A stretch of DNA of 42,694 nucleotides. Source: Aeromonas eucrenophila. Lineage in GTDB: Bacteria > Pseudomonadota > Gammaproteobacteria > Enterobacterales > Aeromonadaceae. Of the stretch, positions 8,122-17,037 are shown in pieces. A program made the translations under genes and the position numbers. The notes below the pieces were generated by a model, which worked only from the letters and a program-made list of their open reading frames with translations, made no database searches and was not told the origin of the DNA. Within the stretch, counting starts at the first letter, position 1. Every line of letters begins with the position of its first letter. The stretch lies in the NCBI RefSeq assembly GCF_000819865.1, contig NZ_CDDF01000004.1:1-42694 (forward strand), given 5' to 3'.

Positions 8122-8817
8122 ATGAACAAAATACTCCTGGTCGACGACGATCTCGAGCTGACCCAGTTGCTGACCGAGATCCTGACCCTGGAAGGCTTCG
8201 AGGTCACGGTCGCCGAGGACGGCGAGGAGGGATTGCAACGGTTGGCCGAGCAGACGTTCGATCTGGTGCTGCTGGATGTGATGATGCCCAGGCTCAACGG
8301 CTTCGCCATGCTGGCCAAGCTGCGCAAGCGCCACGAGACCCCGGTGCTGATGCTGACCGCCCGCGGCGACAGCCAGGACAGGGTGGACGGCCTTGAGGCC
8401 GGTGCCGATGACTACCTCGCCAAACCGTTCGACGACAGGGAGCTGCTGGCCAGGGTGCGCGCCATCCTGCGCCGCACCCAGAGCCTGCAGCAACCCCAGC
8501 GCGGCGGCAGCGACGAGCTGAGGTTCATGGATCTGGTGCTGCAACCCGGCCTGCAACAGGCCCGCAGCGATGGCCAGCTACTGGATCTCACCGCCACCGA
8601 ATTCGGCCTGCTGGAGTGCCTGTTGCGCAGCCCTGGCCAGATCGTCAGCAAGAATCTGCTGTCTGAACAAGTGCTTGGCAAGAAGCTTGAGCCCTTCGAT
8701 CGGGCCATCGACATGCACCTGAGCAACCTGCGCAAGAAGCTGCCGGAGCGCAGCGATGGCCAGCCCCGCTTCAAGACGGTGCGTGGCCGAGGCTACCTCT
8801 GGCTGGAACAGGCATAA
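8122..8817 (+). CDS. cpxR: Envelope-stress response regulator CpxR
   Basis: CpxR is the DNA-binding response regulator of the CpxA/CpxR envelope-stress system. The 231-residue protein has a receiver domain (about 1-115) with the acidic cluster DDD at 8-10, phosphoacceptor D52 in LLDVMMPRLNG, T79 and K101. An OmpR/PhoB winged helix follows (about 130-230) with ATEFGLLECLL, RAIDMHLSNLRKKL and VRGRGYLW. It lies two bases before cpxA. The cpxP gene, which in E. coli sits divergently upstream of cpxR, is missing here; fieF takes its place. Confidence 0.95.
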   Translation: MNKILLVDDDLELTQLLTEILTLEGFEVTVAEDGEEGLQRLAEQTFDLVLLDVMMPRLNGFAMLAKLRKRHETPVLMLTARGDSQDRVDGLEAGADDYLAKPFDDRELLARVRAILRRTQSLQQPQRGGSDELRFMDLVLQPGLQQARSDGQLLDLTATEFGLLECLLRSPGQIVSKNLLSEQVLGKKLEPFDRAIDMHLSNLRKKLPERSDGQPRFKTVRGRGYLWLEQA

Positions 8818-8819
8818 CT

Positions 8820-10169
8820 ATGAATCGTTCACTCGGTGGACTTTCAACCCAGATATTTCTTTGGTTCTGGTTGATACTGCTGTTGATGATGGTTGCAGTG
8901 GTCATATTGCCCACTCTGGACCCCCGCAATACCATCCCGCTCCCCGAACACGAGGTCAGCCGGATGAACAACAACCTGCAGGCGCTGCAGCGGGGGGCGG
9001 ATCCGAACCAGGACTTCAACCTGTCCCAGGCGATGGAGGCCACGGGCCTGCTGCCGGTGGACAACGTCTATCTGCGCGATGCCAAGGGCCAGCTGCAGTT
9101 CACCGCCAAGCCCAACAAGTTTGTCATCCGCTTCATGCTGGACTCGGACAACCCGGCCAAGCCCATGCTGGGCAGCGAGCACAAGCGGGCCATCGCCGGC
9201 CCCTTCCTGATGCAGCACAACGGTCAGCCCTACCACGTCTACTTCGGCCTCAACGTCGAAAACTCCTACCTCTTCCTGTTCATCCAGATCCTGGATCACC
9301 CCATCCAGATCCTGGGCATCGCCATGCTGGTCAGTACCCCGCTCTGTCTGCTGCTGGCCTGGCGGCTGACTCGCCCCATACTGCAGCTGCAGCAGGCAGT
9401 CTCGCAGTTGGCCCAGGGCAAGCTGGAGACCCGGATCCCCAACCTCGGCAGGCAGGATGAGATCGGTCAGCTGGCGGATCACGTCAGCTACATGGTGGAT
9501 ACCCTCAAGAACATGATCCAGAAGCAGAAGCAGCTGCTGTCCGACATCTCCCACGAGCTGCGCAGCCCCCTCACCCGCATCCAGCTGGCGCAGGCCTTGA
9601 TCCGCCGCAAGCAGGGGGACAGCAGTGAGCTGGCGCGGATCGAGACCGAGATCGGGCGGCTCGACAAGCTGATCGGGGATCTGCTGGACCTGTCCCGGGT
9701 GCAGCAACATGTGGAGGCCCCCGTGCTGCTGCCACTGGCTGAGCTGCTGGAGCCCATCCTGGACGACGCCATGTTCGAGGCAAACCAGAACGGCAAACAG
9801 TTGCGCCTGCCTGCCCTGCCGACGGAATCCCTCATGATGCGGCCGGAGTTGCTGGCGCGGGCACTGGAAAACCCGCTGCGCAACGCCCTCAAATATGCCC
9901 GCGAGTTCATCCAGGCGGACTGGTATAGAGAAGGGCGGATGTGGGTGATGACCATCCGGGATGATGGCCCGGGTGTGCCGGTGGAGCAGCAGGCTCAGCT
10001 GTTCTTGCCGTTCTTTCGGGTCGACGATGCCCGCAACGCCAAGACGGGGGGCACCGGCCTTGGCCTCGCCATCGCCGCCGAGGCGATCCAGCAGCACGGC
10101 GGCACCATCAAGGCCAGCAGCAATCAGCCGACCGGGCTCATCATCACCATCCGCCTGCCCATCTCGTGA
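8820..10169 (+). CDS. cpxA: Sensor histidine kinase CpxA
   Basis: CpxA is the inner-membrane kinase/phosphatase that senses misfolded envelope proteins and phosphorylates CpxR. The 449 residues contain a first transmembrane helix (about 11-32), a periplasmic sensor domain (about 33-160), a second helix (about 161-183), HAMP (about 184-235), a dimerisation domain with phosphoacceptor H245 in SDISHELRSPLTR, and an ATPase domain. N-box (NPLRNALKYA), G1 (DDGPGVP), F (LFLPFFRV) and G2 (GGTGLGLAI) boxes are intact. The start is two bases after the cpxR stop, so the two are co-translated. Confidence 0.95.
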   Translation: MNRSLGGLSTQIFLWFWLILLLMMVAVVILPTLDPRNTIPLPEHEVSRMNNNLQALQRGADPNQDFNLSQAMEATGLLPVDNVYLRDAKGQLQFTAKPNKFVIRFMLDSDNPAKPMLGSEHKRAIAGPFLMQHNGQPYHVYFGLNVENSYLFLFIQILDHPIQILGIAMLVSTPLCLLLAWRLTRPILQLQQAVSQLAQGKLETRIPNLGRQDEIGQLADHVSYMVDTLKNMIQKQKQLLSDISHELRSPLTRIQLAQALIRRKQGDSSELARIETEIGRLDKLIGDLLDLSRVQQHVEAPVLLPLAELLEPILDDAMFEANQNGKQLRLPALPTESLMMRPELLARALENPLRNALKYAREFIQADWYREGRMWVMTIRDDGPGVPVEQQAQLFLPFFRVDDARNAKTGGTGLGLAIAAEAIQQHGGTIKASSNQPTGLIITIRLPIS

Positions 10170-10238
10170 GACTCCCCCTTTTCATCCCCGTGGGCGCTGG
10201 GTATGCTGGCGCCCTTATTGCGCCCTCAGGACCCCGCC

Positions 10239-10703
10239 ATGCTCGACATAGTGCTCTATCAACCGGAAATCCCGCCCAATACCGGCAACATCATCCGCCT
10301 CTGTGCCAACACCGGCTACCGGTTGCACCTGATCGAGCCGTTGGGATTTGAGTGGGATGACAAGCGGGTGAAGCGGGCCGGACTCGACTATCACGAGTTT
10401 GCCGAGGTGAAGCGCTGGCCGAGCTATGGGGCGTTCCTGGCGGCGGTGGCACCGACGCGGGTGTTTGCCTGCACCACCAAGGGGCGTACCGCCCACTCGG
10501 CGGTCCAGTTCGCCCTGGGGGACGCCCTGCTGTTTGGCCCGGAGAGCCGCGGCCTGCCGGCCGAGATCATCGAGAGCCTGCCGTTCGAGCAACGGCTGCG
10601 CATCCCCATGTTGCCCCAGAGCCGCAGCATGAACCTGGCCAATGCGGTCTCGGTCTTCGTGTATGAGAGCTGGCGCCAGTTCGGCTATGAGGGCTCCCTC
10701 TAA
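10239..10703 (+). CDS. trmL: tRNA (cytidine/uridine-34-2'-O-)-methyltransferase TrmL
   Basis: TrmL methylates the 2'-hydroxyl of the wobble base of tRNA-Leu isoacceptors with SAM. The 154-residue product is a minimal SPOUT methyltransferase with motifs [26 protein letters not shown] and [10 protein letters not shown], which form the knotted SAM site. E. coli TrmL is 157 residues and starts the same way (ML-IVLY-PEIPPN). I chose the ATG at 10239, with AGG eight bases upstream, over an ATG 12 codons earlier. It may be read through from cpxRA, 69 bases upstream. Confidence 0.94.
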   Translation: MLDIVLYQPEIPPNTGNIIRLCANTGYRLHLIEPLGFEWDDKRVKRAGLDYHEFAEVKRWPSYGAFLAAVAPTRVFACTTKGRTAHSAVQFALGDALLFGPESRGLPAEIIESLPFEQRLRIPMLPQSRSMNLANAVSVFVYESWRQFGYEGSL

Positions 10704-10717
10704 GCCTTCGTCATAGC

Positions 10718-10750
10718 CGCGCCGGGTGGATGCCATCCAGTCGGCGCGGG
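10718..10750. terminator. Nested hairpin between trmL and the MATE gene
   Basis: CCGCGCCG and CGGCGCGG pair as an outer 8-bp stem around an inner stem TGGAT/ATCCA. The genes are convergent here. There is no T-run on either strand, so intrinsic termination is only a guess. Confidence 0.35.
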
Positions 10751-10794
10751 TTCAGCTCCCCCTCCCCAACGCCCTGTACGAAGAAACCCGGCAC

Positions 10795-12165
10795 TCAGGC
10801 GCGATCGGCTGAGATGGCTCCGTGCACGCCGAGAAAGCGACCATCCCGTTCCATTTGCCAGCACAGCCAGCCCAGGGTCAGGCCGCGCCCCGCCATCAGA
10901 GCCGCCATCGCGGCCCACAGGGCGGAGACGCCCCACGACTGGCACAGCCACCAGACCGGGAAGAAGCCAGCGAACACCGCCACCAGCATGCTGTTGCGCA
11001 TCTCCCGGGCGCGGGTCGCGCCGATGAAGACCCCATCCAGCAGGAAGCACCAGACCGCCAGCAGGGGCATGGCCACCAGCCAGGGCAACTGGCGGCTCGC
11101 CTCAGCGATCACCGCCGGGATGTCGGTGATATGGGTGATGAGCAGCTCTCCCCCCAAGGCAAACGACAACGTGAAACCGAGGGCGATCAGCAGAGCCCAG
11201 CCCAGGTTGAGCACGATCGCCTCCCGCAAGCCCTGCCGATCCCGCCGCCCGATGGCGCGCCCCACCATGGCCTCCACCGCATAGGCGAAACCATCCAGCC
11301 CGTAGGAGATGAGCATCAGGAAGTTGAGCAGCACCGCATTGGCGGCCACCGCCACATCCCCCAACCTGGCCCCCTGCAACGTCATGAAGGCAAAGCAGAG
11401 CTGCAGGCAGAGGGAGCGAATGAAGATGTCCCGGTTCAGACCGAGCAGGCGCCGCAGCGCTGACCATTGCCACCAGCGCTGCCAGGCCCCCTGCCACACC
11501 GACAGGTGGCGCAGCCGGCGGCTCACCAGCCAGAGCCCGACCCCCAGCGCACTGTAGTCCGCCAGCAGCGAGGCGGCGGCCACCCCTTTCACCTGCCAGC
11601 CCAGGCCCAGCACGAACCAGGTATCCAGCACCATGTTGATCAGATTACTCAGGATCAGCAGCAACATGGGGCTGCGGGCGTCTTGCATGCCCAGCAACCA
11701 GCCCATGATGACCAGGTTGCACAGGGCCGCCGGGGCACTCCAGATCCGCACCGACACATATTCCGCGGCATAGCCCTGCACCTCGGGGGAGCCACCGCTC
11801 AATGCAATAAGGGCCGGCAGCAAGGGCAACACCAGCAGCAACAGCGCCACACCCAAGCCGATCGCCAGCCCCAGGGCCCGCGCCAGGGTGTCCAACTGTC
11901 CCTCGGCACTGCCAGCCCCATGGGCCTGGGCGGTCAGCCCCGTGGTGGACATCCGCAGGAAGCCAAGCAGCCAGAACAAGAGGTTGATGAGGGTCGCCCC
12001 GACCGAGACGCCGCCGAGAAACCAGGCCTGACCGAGATGACCGATCACCCAGGTATCCACCAGCCCGAGCAGCGGGGTGGTGACGTTCGAGAACACCATC
12101 GGCAGGGCAAGCACAAACACGGCCCTGTGGCGCCGTGGATCGCGCAACCAGTGCGGGATCAGCAT
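10795..12165 (-). CDS. MATE-family efflux transporter, DinF-like
   Basis: A 456-residue inner-membrane protein with about 12 hydrophobic segments in two halves, as in MATE drug/cation antiporters. The N-terminal signature ALPMVFSNVTTPLLGLVDT and GLDGFAYAVEAMVGRAIGRRD fit the DinF branch. In E. coli dinF lies directly behind lexA in one operon; here the gene lies two genes downstream of lexA and follows the SCO gene by 22 bases. No SOS box is visible in front of it or in front of SCO, so SOS control would need read-through past the lexA terminator. The substrate is unknown. Confidence 0.87.
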   Translation of the reverse strand: MLIPHWLRDPRRHRAVFVLALPMVFSNVTTPLLGLVDTWVIGHLGQAWFLGGVSVGATLINLLFWLLGFLRMSTTGLTAQAHGAGSAEGQLDTLARALGLAIGLGVALLLLVLPLLPALIALSGGSPEVQGYAAEYVSVRIWSAPAALCNLVIMGWLLGMQDARSPMLLLILSNLINMVLDTWFVLGLGWQVKGVAAASLLADYSALGVGLWLVSRRLRHLSVWQGAWQRWWQWSALRRLLGLNRDIFIRSLCLQLCFAFMTLQGARLGDVAVAANAVLLNFLMLISYGLDGFAYAVEAMVGRAIGRRDRQGLREAIVLNLGWALLIALGFTLSFALGGELLITHITDIPAVIAEASRQLPWLVAMPLLAVWCFLLDGVFIGATRAREMRNSMLVAVFAGFFPVWWLCQSWGVSALWAAMAALMAGRGLTLGWLCWQMERDGRFLGVHGAISADRA

Positions 12166-12187
12166 GGGCAGGATTCGCTTATTCCCA

Positions 12188-12814
12188 TCACTGGTCGGCC
12201 AGCCGCACTATCCGCGCGAAGTCCGAGACCAGGGTCTTCATGACCACGTGGGGCACCTGGCTAGGCTCCATCTGGGGGCGGAACACGGCCGTCAGCTTGC
12301 CCTCCGGGCTGATCAGCACGATCGAGGCCGAGTGGTCTATCAGGTAATCCTGGTTCCCGTGATCGACGATGGAGTAGACGAGGCCGAGGTTGCGCACGAA
12401 GGGAAACAGCTGGTTGTGAGGGCCGGTGGCTGCCTTGAACTCTGGCTGAAAGAAACTGGTGTATTGCTTGAGGCGGGCACTGTCATCGCGCTGGGGATCC
12501 GCCGAGATGAAGGCGACCTCACTGCCGGGCGCTATCTTCTGCAGCTCCGGATAGACGGAGCGCAGATCCGCCAGCGTGGTCGGGCAGATGTCCGGGCAAT
12601 AGGTGTAGCCGAGAAACAGGAAGGTCCAATGCCCGACCAGGTTGGCTGCGGTGAAGGGTTTGCCATCGCCGTCGGTGAGGGTGAAGGGGTTGATGTCCCG
12701 TCCCACCGGATAATAGTCGGCCTGCTCGGGTGGGGAAGGCTGGCTCCAGCTGTATGCAACCATCATGCTGCCGACCAGCAACAGAAACAGCAGGGGATAA
12801 CGAGGTTTAATCAT
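12188..12814 (-). CDS. SCO1/SenC-family copper chaperone / thiol-disulfide protein
   Basis: SCO proteins deliver copper to, or reduce thiols of, the CuA site of cytochrome oxidase, and some act as periplasmic redox proteins. The 208-residue product has one N-terminal membrane anchor (about 7-22), then a thioredoxin-like domain outside the cytoplasm. The copper site is complete: C73 and C77 in YTYCPDICP and H161 in YLIDHSAS. No cytochrome oxidase genes are nearby, so the partner cannot be told. It is 22 bases before the MATE gene, so the two are probably co-transcribed. Confidence 0.9.
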   Translation of the reverse strand: MIKPRYPLLFLLLVGSMMVAYSWSQPSPPEQADYYPVGRDINPFTLTDGDGKPFTAANLVGHWTFLFLGYTYCPDICPTTLADLRSVYPELQKIAPGSEVAFISADPQRDDSARLKQYTSFFQPEFKAATGPHNQLFPFVRNLGLVYSIVDHGNQDYLIDHSASIVLISPEGKLTAVFRPQMEPSQVPHVVMKTLVSDFARIVRLADQ

Positions 12815-12987
12815 ATAAAACAGAGCCTTGCTAGTCTAATCAGCCGTTGGGCTGGGCCCGGTGGAGGAGCATTGTAACCCGGACACTCCCATCGCTGGCT
12901 ACCCCGGAGTCCGGATATCGGGCACAAAGAGGCCCAATACGGGGTGACACCGGCCCTCATTATTCATCACAGATGGGAAAAAACAGA

Positions 12988-13008
12988 AGCCCCACACCAG
13001 GTGGGGCT
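12988..13008 (-). terminator. Rho-independent terminator of the small gene at 13033-13323
   Basis: AGCCCCAC / GTGGGGCT with a five-base loop, followed on the minus strand by TCTGTTTTTTCCC. It lies 24 bases past the stop of the 96-residue gene and isolates it from SCO-MATE. Confidence 0.85.
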
Positions 13009-13032
13009 CACACACAATACTGACGAAATGGA

Positions 13033-13323
13033 TCAGGGTCGCCGCCGGTGCTGCGCCTGAGGGCGCCGGGCCACGGCGCGCAGCGGAACCACGGGGGCCA
13101 CCCAGGGGGCATCGGGCAGCCCTATGTCGTGGTGGCGGCGAAACAGGCGCACCAGGTGGACAATCTTGTCCTTGGGACACCCCAGCCAGATGGTCCAGCC
13201 ATCCCCCTTGTGATAGACCCAGAGCGCATAAAACCACGTCATCCGACTGCCCTTGATGAACCGGGTGATGGAGGATGCGGGCGCTGCGGCCAGACCCGGA
13301 TCCCATGGCGAGCTTGAAGCCAT
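13033..13323 (-). CDS. Hypothetical small basic protein next to lexA
   Basis: A 96-residue protein I do not recognise. The core from about 27 to 75 is rich in aromatic, basic and hydrophobic residues (WFYALWVYHKGDGWTIWLG, then KDKIVHLVRLFRRHH), and the tail is Arg/Pro/Gln-rich. There is no signal peptide or clear membrane helix. The gene is supported by a near-perfect ribosome site (AGGAGG, six bases before ATG) and by its own intrinsic terminator. It lies between lexA and the SCO gene in the same direction. No SOS box was found in its upstream 130 bases. Confidence 0.75.
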   Translation of the reverse strand: MASSSPWDPGLAAAPASSITRFIKGSRMTWFYALWVYHKGDGWTIWLGCPKDKIVHLVRLFRRHHDIGLPDAPWVAPVVPLRAVARRPQAQHRRRP

Positions 13324-13720
13324 ACCTGTCCTCCTTGCTCAACAGGCCACGTCGATCAGTGTCCCGCCATCGGGATGACAGGCAAAACACAGTCGCGTAC
13401 TGACTGAGTCGTTCCGGGTCATGGACTGCGAGCACCCTGACGACTCTCCCTTCTACTTGGTACCGCCTTGGCGGTGCCAGTGATGCATCCCTGCGACCTT
13501 ATGCTGGCCGGTTCAGGCAACAACCCGGATCATGGCAGATCCCGTGGCCCGGTAACGGGGTACCGTGCCTCATCAAAGGATATATCCGAAATGCCGGCCG
13601 TGTGGCTGCACTCTCTCTAGTTGCGATCTCTTTAGTCGCTTTCTGATGCGGTAGACGAGGTCGACGAAAATGGCGGGTATCGGGAAGGGAGCAAGAGCGC
13701 GGGGAAAACGGCGGAAACGA
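13324..13720. other. Non-coding stretch between lexA and the small unknown gene
   Basis: About 400 bases without a credible gene. It has several short inverted repeats, for example the ACCGCC/GGCGGT pair near 13462-13475. I checked by eye for tRNA, cobalamin, TPP and glycine riboswitch signatures and saw none. It should hold the promoter of the 96-residue gene, but no clear one was found. Confidence 0.5.
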
Positions 13721-13721
13721 A

Positions 13722-13743
13722 ACGGCCTCCCGCGGGAGGCCGT
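13722..13743 (-). terminator. lexA terminator
   Basis: Perfect inverted repeat ACGGCCTCCC-GCG-GGAGGCCGT, followed on the minus strand by TTCGTTTCC. It lies 17 bases beyond the lexA stop and separates lexA from the downstream genes. Confidence 0.8.
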
Positions 13744-13760
13744 GTCATGGCATCAGAGGC

Positions 13761-14387
13761 TTACATCCAGTCAGCATTGCGAATAACGCCAACTGCCAGG
13801 CCTTCGATGGTAAGGTGCTGGCTGGAGAGATCCACCGAGATGGGCTCGAGATCTTCGTTCTCCGGCAGCAGCCATACTTGGCTGCCCTTGCGCTGGAAAC
13901 GTTTGACGGTGACATCTTCATCGAGACGGGCGACCACGACCTGGCCGTTGCGCACGTCCTGGGTCTTGTGCACCGCCAGCAGATCTCCGTCCATGATGCC
14001 GATGTTCTTCATGCTCATCCCCTGCACCCGCAGCAGGAAGTCTGCCCGCGGATGGAACAGGGCGGGATCCACCTGATAGTGGCTCTCGATGTGCTCCTGG
14101 GCCAGGATAGGCTCGCCGGCCGCCACCTTGCCGATCAGCGGCAAACCGCTCTCTTCCGTTGCGGCTTCCTCTTCTTCGATCAGCAGACGGATACCGCGGG
14201 AGGTACCGGGCATGATCTCGATGACCCCTTTCTTGGCCAGGGCCTTCAGATGTTCCTCGGCCGCATTGGCCGACTTGAAACCAAGCTTCTGGGCGATCTC
14301 GGCACGAGTCGGCGGCATGCCGGTCTCACTCATGTTCGCCTTGATAAGCTCCAGCACTTCAGCCTGGCGGGGGGTAAGAGGTTTCAT
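13761..14387 (-). CDS. lexA: SOS repressor LexA
   Basis: LexA represses the SOS regulon and cleaves itself when RecA is activated. The 208-residue protein starts [15 protein letters not shown] and has the winged-helix DNA-binding domain (1-70), the A90-G91 cleavage bond in KVAAGEP, and catalytic S125 (GMSM) and K162 (TVKRF). An upstream start would add 50 residues and run through the operators, so the ATG at 14387 is right. Two SOS boxes lie just upstream, giving autoregulation as in E. coli. Unlike E. coli, a strong terminator follows and dinF is not directly behind it. Confidence 0.97.
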   Translation of the reverse strand: MKPLTPRQAEVLELIKANMSETGMPPTRAEIAQKLGFKSANAAEEHLKALAKKGVIEIMPGTSRGIRLLIEEEEAATEESGLPLIGKVAAGEPILAQEHIESHYQVDPALFHPRADFLLRVQGMSMKNIGIMDGDLLAVHKTQDVRNGQVVVARLDEDVTVKRFQRKGSQVWLLPENEDLEPISVDLSSQHLTIEGLAVGVIRNADWM

Positions 14388-14398
14388 AGCATGGGCAC

Positions 14399-14414
14399 CT
14401 GTCTTTTTATACAG
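14399..14414 (-). promoter_or_regulatory. SOS box 1 of lexA
   Basis: CTGT-N8-ACAG with both half-sites perfect. It lies 11 bases upstream of the lexA ATG, and its centre is 20 bases from that of the second box, close to the spacing in E. coli lexA. Confidence 0.92.
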
Positions 14415-14418
14415 CACA

Positions 14419-14434
14419 CTGGCAGTATATACAG
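14419..14434 (-). promoter_or_regulatory. SOS box 2 of lexA
   Basis: On the minus strand CTGTATATACTGCCAG: a perfect CTGT half-site and a CCAG half-site with one deviation, as in one of the two E. coli lexA boxes (CTGTATATACACCCAG). Confidence 0.88.
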
Positions 14435-14530
14435 TGCTGGGGCCAAGGCAAGGCGTTGCTGATATTTGTCGTCTGCTTCTCGCAAAATGACGCATCCTTG
14501 ATCCTGTATCGGCACTCATCCTACCTCTCG

Positions 14531-14559
14531 GCGACAAGCCAGCGGTGATTTGTTATGCT
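14531..14559 (+). promoter_or_regulatory. Candidate promoter of plsB
   Basis: GCGACA (14531-14536), a 17-base spacer and TATGCT (14554-14559), with TG one base before the -10 giving an extended -10. Transcription would start near 14566, about 25 bases before the plsB ATG. Confidence 0.5.
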
Positions 14560-14590
14560 CACGCCGCATTTTTTTGGAGAGCAGACACCC

Positions 14591-17014
14591 ATGTCCATCG
14601 GACAGAAGATTTCCAGAGCCATTCTGCAATGGCCGGTCAGCGGCTTGGTCAATCACAAGAGCCTGCCGGAAAACCCCATTACGGAACTGGATCTGGACCC
14701 GGCCAGACCCATTGTCTACGCCCTGAAAACCAGCTCGATCACCGATCTGATGACCCTGCAGCAGTGCTGCGAGGATCTCGGTCTGCCCGGCCCTTTCACT
14801 CCGCTCGAGCTGAACGGCCAGCTGCTGCCGCGCTACGTCTGCCTGGATCGTCCGCCTCCCCTGTTTGGCACACGCACCAAGCCGCTCCCCTTCTTGCAAG
14901 AATTTCATCAGCTGCTGGACCTGCACAAACAGGATCCTGCGCTGGATATCCAGGTCGTGCCCGTCACCCTGTTCTGGGGCCGCGCCCCTGGCCGTGAAGG
15001 GGAAGAGGCTTCCGGCTGGAACATCATCAGCAGCTTGGCGCCGAACCGGCTCAAGAAGGCCCTGATCGTGATCCTCAAGGGACGCGAGAACCTGGTACGC
15101 TTCTCCCCGCCGCTCTCTCTGCGTCATATGGCGGACAAGCACGGCACCGACGAGGCCATCGCCCACAAGCTGGCGCGGGTGGCGCGCATCCACTTCAGCC
15201 GTCAGCAGCTCGCTGCCACCGGCCCCAAGCTGCCGAACCGCAACCTGCTGTTCAAGCAGTTGCTGGATTCGAGCGTGATCCAGCAGGCGATCGAGGAAGA
15301 GGCCCAGCGCGAGGGCATCAGCCTGGAGAAGGCGCAGAAGCGCGCCCACGGCTACATGGACGAGATCGCCTCCAACTTCTCCTTCCGCCTGATCCGGCTC
15401 GGCGAGACCTTCCTCGGCTGGCTGTGGAACAAGCTCTACCGCGGCCTGTCGGTCAACGGCGCCGAGCGGGTACGCCAGTTGGCGCAAGAAGGCCACGAGA
15501 TCGTCTACGTGCCCTGCCATCGCAGCCACATGGACTACCTGCTGCTCTCCTATGTCATCTACCACCAGGGCATGGTGCCGCCCCACATCGCGGCGGGCAT
15601 CAACCTGAACTTCTGGCCGGCGGGCCCCATCTTCCGTCACGGCGGCGCCTTCTTCATCCGCCGTACCTTCAAGGGCAACCCGCTCTACAGCACGGTATTT
15701 CGCGAGTATCTGAACCTGCTGTTCGCCAAGGGCTACTCGGTGGAGTTCTTCACCGAGGGCGGACGTTCCCGCACCGGCCGTCTGCTGCCCCCCAAGACCG
15801 GCATGCTGGCCATGACCTTGCAGGCCATGATGCGCGGGCTGGACAGGCCGGTGACCCTGGTTCCCGTCTATCTCGGCTACGAGCACGTGATGGAGGTGAA
15901 CACCTATCACAACGAGCTCAAGGGCAGCCGTAAAGAGAAAGAGAGCTTCCTGCAGGTGCTCGGCATCTTGCGCAAGCTGCGCAACTACGGCCGCGGCTTC
16001 GTCAACTTCGGTGAGCCGCTGACGCTCAATACCTACCTCGGCGAGCATGTGCCGAGCTGGAAGGAGAGCATCGGCAAAGAAGAGCGCCCCGAGTGGATGG
16101 CCCCCACCGTCAACCAGCTGGCCGAGCTGCTGATGACCCGCATCAACGATGCGGCCGCCGTCAATGGCCTGACCCTGAGCGCCCTGGCGCTGCTGGCCGC
16201 CGATCGCCACGCCCTGACCCGGGACGAGCTGCAGGCGCAGCTCAACACCTATCTGGACTTGCTCAAGCAGGTGCCCTACAGCCCAGAGAGCACCCTGCCG
16301 GACGAGGATGCCAAGACCCTGCTGGATCAGGCGATGGAACTCAACAAGTTCGAGGTGAGCGAGGATAAACTCGGTCAGATAGTCAGCCTGGATCGCTATC
16401 AGGCGATCCTGCTGACCTACTATCGCAACAACATACTGCACCTGTTCGCCATCCCCTCCCTGGTGGCGGCGCTGATCGAACGTTGCGAGGGGATCAGCCG
16501 CGGCGAAATCGTCGCCCGCTGCGTCGACATCTACCCGCTGCTCAAGACAGAGCTGTTCCTGCGCTATCAGGAAGAAGAGCTGCCTGCGCTGGTCGATGCT
16601 CTGCTGGCCGAGCTGCAGCGCCAGCAGCTCATCGAGGAGCGCGAGGGCGGCCATTGGGTCAACCCGGTCAACCAGATGCGCCTGCTGCTGCTGGCGGAGA
16701 GCATTCAGGAGACCCTGCAACGCTACGCCATCGTGCTGACCCGGGTGCTGGCCCAGCCCTATATAGAGGCGGAGCAGCTGGAGGCGGACGGCCTGATGAT
16801 GGCGGAGCGCCTCGGCACCCTGCACGGCATCAACGCCCCCGAGTTCTTCGACCAGAAGCTGTTTAGCACCCTGATCCACTCCTTGCGCAGCGAAGGCTAT
16901 CTGGATACGGGCTGCAAGCCGGATCTGGGCCGCTTCCAGGCCCTTGCCGACAACATAGTGCCGCTGCTCAGCACCAAGATCCGCCGCACCATAGAAGCAG
17001 GCAACCGGAACTGA
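14591..17014 (+). CDS. plsB: Glycerol-3-phosphate O-acyltransferase PlsB
   Basis: PlsB acylates sn-glycerol-3-phosphate at position 1, starting phospholipid synthesis at the inner membrane. From the ATG at 14591 the protein has 807 residues, the same as E. coli PlsB; GGAGA lies ten bases upstream, and an ATG 12 codons earlier lacks such a site. The catalytic HX4D motif is H310-D315 in CHRSHMDYLL; further acyltransferase blocks are GGAFFIRRTFKGN, FTEGGRSRTG and LVPVYLGYE. The gene diverges from lexA as in related genomes. Its last ~19 codons recur in decayed form 80 bases downstream, and the C-terminus (EAGNRN) differs from that of the copy (EAGNRS). Confidence 0.96.
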   Translation: MSIGQKISRAILQWPVSGLVNHKSLPENPITELDLDPARPIVYALKTSSITDLMTLQQCCEDLGLPGPFTPLELNGQLLPRYVCLDRPPPLFGTRTKPLPFLQEFHQLLDLHKQDPALDIQVVPVTLFWGRAPGREGEEASGWNIISSLAPNRLKKALIVILKGRENLVRFSPPLSLRHMADKHGTDEAIAHKLARVARIHFSRQQLAATGPKLPNRNLLFKQLLDSSVIQQAIEEEAQREGISLEKAQKRAHGYMDEIASNFSFRLIRLGETFLGWLWNKLYRGLSVNGAERVRQLAQEGHEIVYVPCHRSHMDYLLLSYVIYHQGMVPPHIAAGINLNFWPAGPIFRHGGAFFIRRTFKGNPLYSTVFREYLNLLFAKGYSVEFFTEGGRSRTGRLLPPKTGMLAMTLQAMMRGLDRPVTLVPVYLGYEHVMEVNTYHNELKGSRKEKESFLQVLGILRKLRNYGRGFVNFGEPLTLNTYLGEHVPSWKESIGKEERPEWMAPTVNQLAELLMTRINDAAAVNGLTLSALALLAADRHALTRDELQAQLNTYLDLLKQVPYSPESTLPDEDAKTLLDQAMELNKFEVSEDKLGQIVSLDRYQAILLTYYRNNILHLFAIPSLVAALIERCEGISRGEIVARCVDIYPLLKTELFLRYQEEELPALVDALLAELQRQQLIEEREGGHWVNPVNQMRLLLLAESIQETLQRYAIVLTRVLAQPYIEAEQLEADGLMMAERLGTLHGINAPEFFDQKLFSTLIHSLRSEGYLDTGCKPDLGRFQALADNIVPLLSTKIRRTIEAGNRN

Positions 17015-17037
17015 TGCCGTAGCGAGGTAACAAGCGA

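Noticed and set aside
10203..10238. Upstream ATG giving a 12-residue longer TrmL
   Set aside because: The extra residues have no family similarity, and the ATG at 10239 matches the E. coli start and has a ribosome site.
12899..13435. A 178-codon leftward frame overlapping the 96-residue gene
   Set aside because: It overlaps the better-supported gene in another frame, runs through that gene's terminator and has no ribosome site.
13436..13620. Possible riboswitch or tRNA in the region behind lexA
   Set aside because: I looked for the cobalamin box, TPP, glycine and tRNA T-loop patterns. Only isolated fragments matched and no consistent fold could be drawn.
14516..16879. A 787-codon open frame on the strand opposite plsB
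   Set aside because: It lies antisense to a well-supported plsB, has a low-complexity Gln/Leu/Val/His-rich product typical of antisense frames in GC-rich genes, and no ribosome site or family match.
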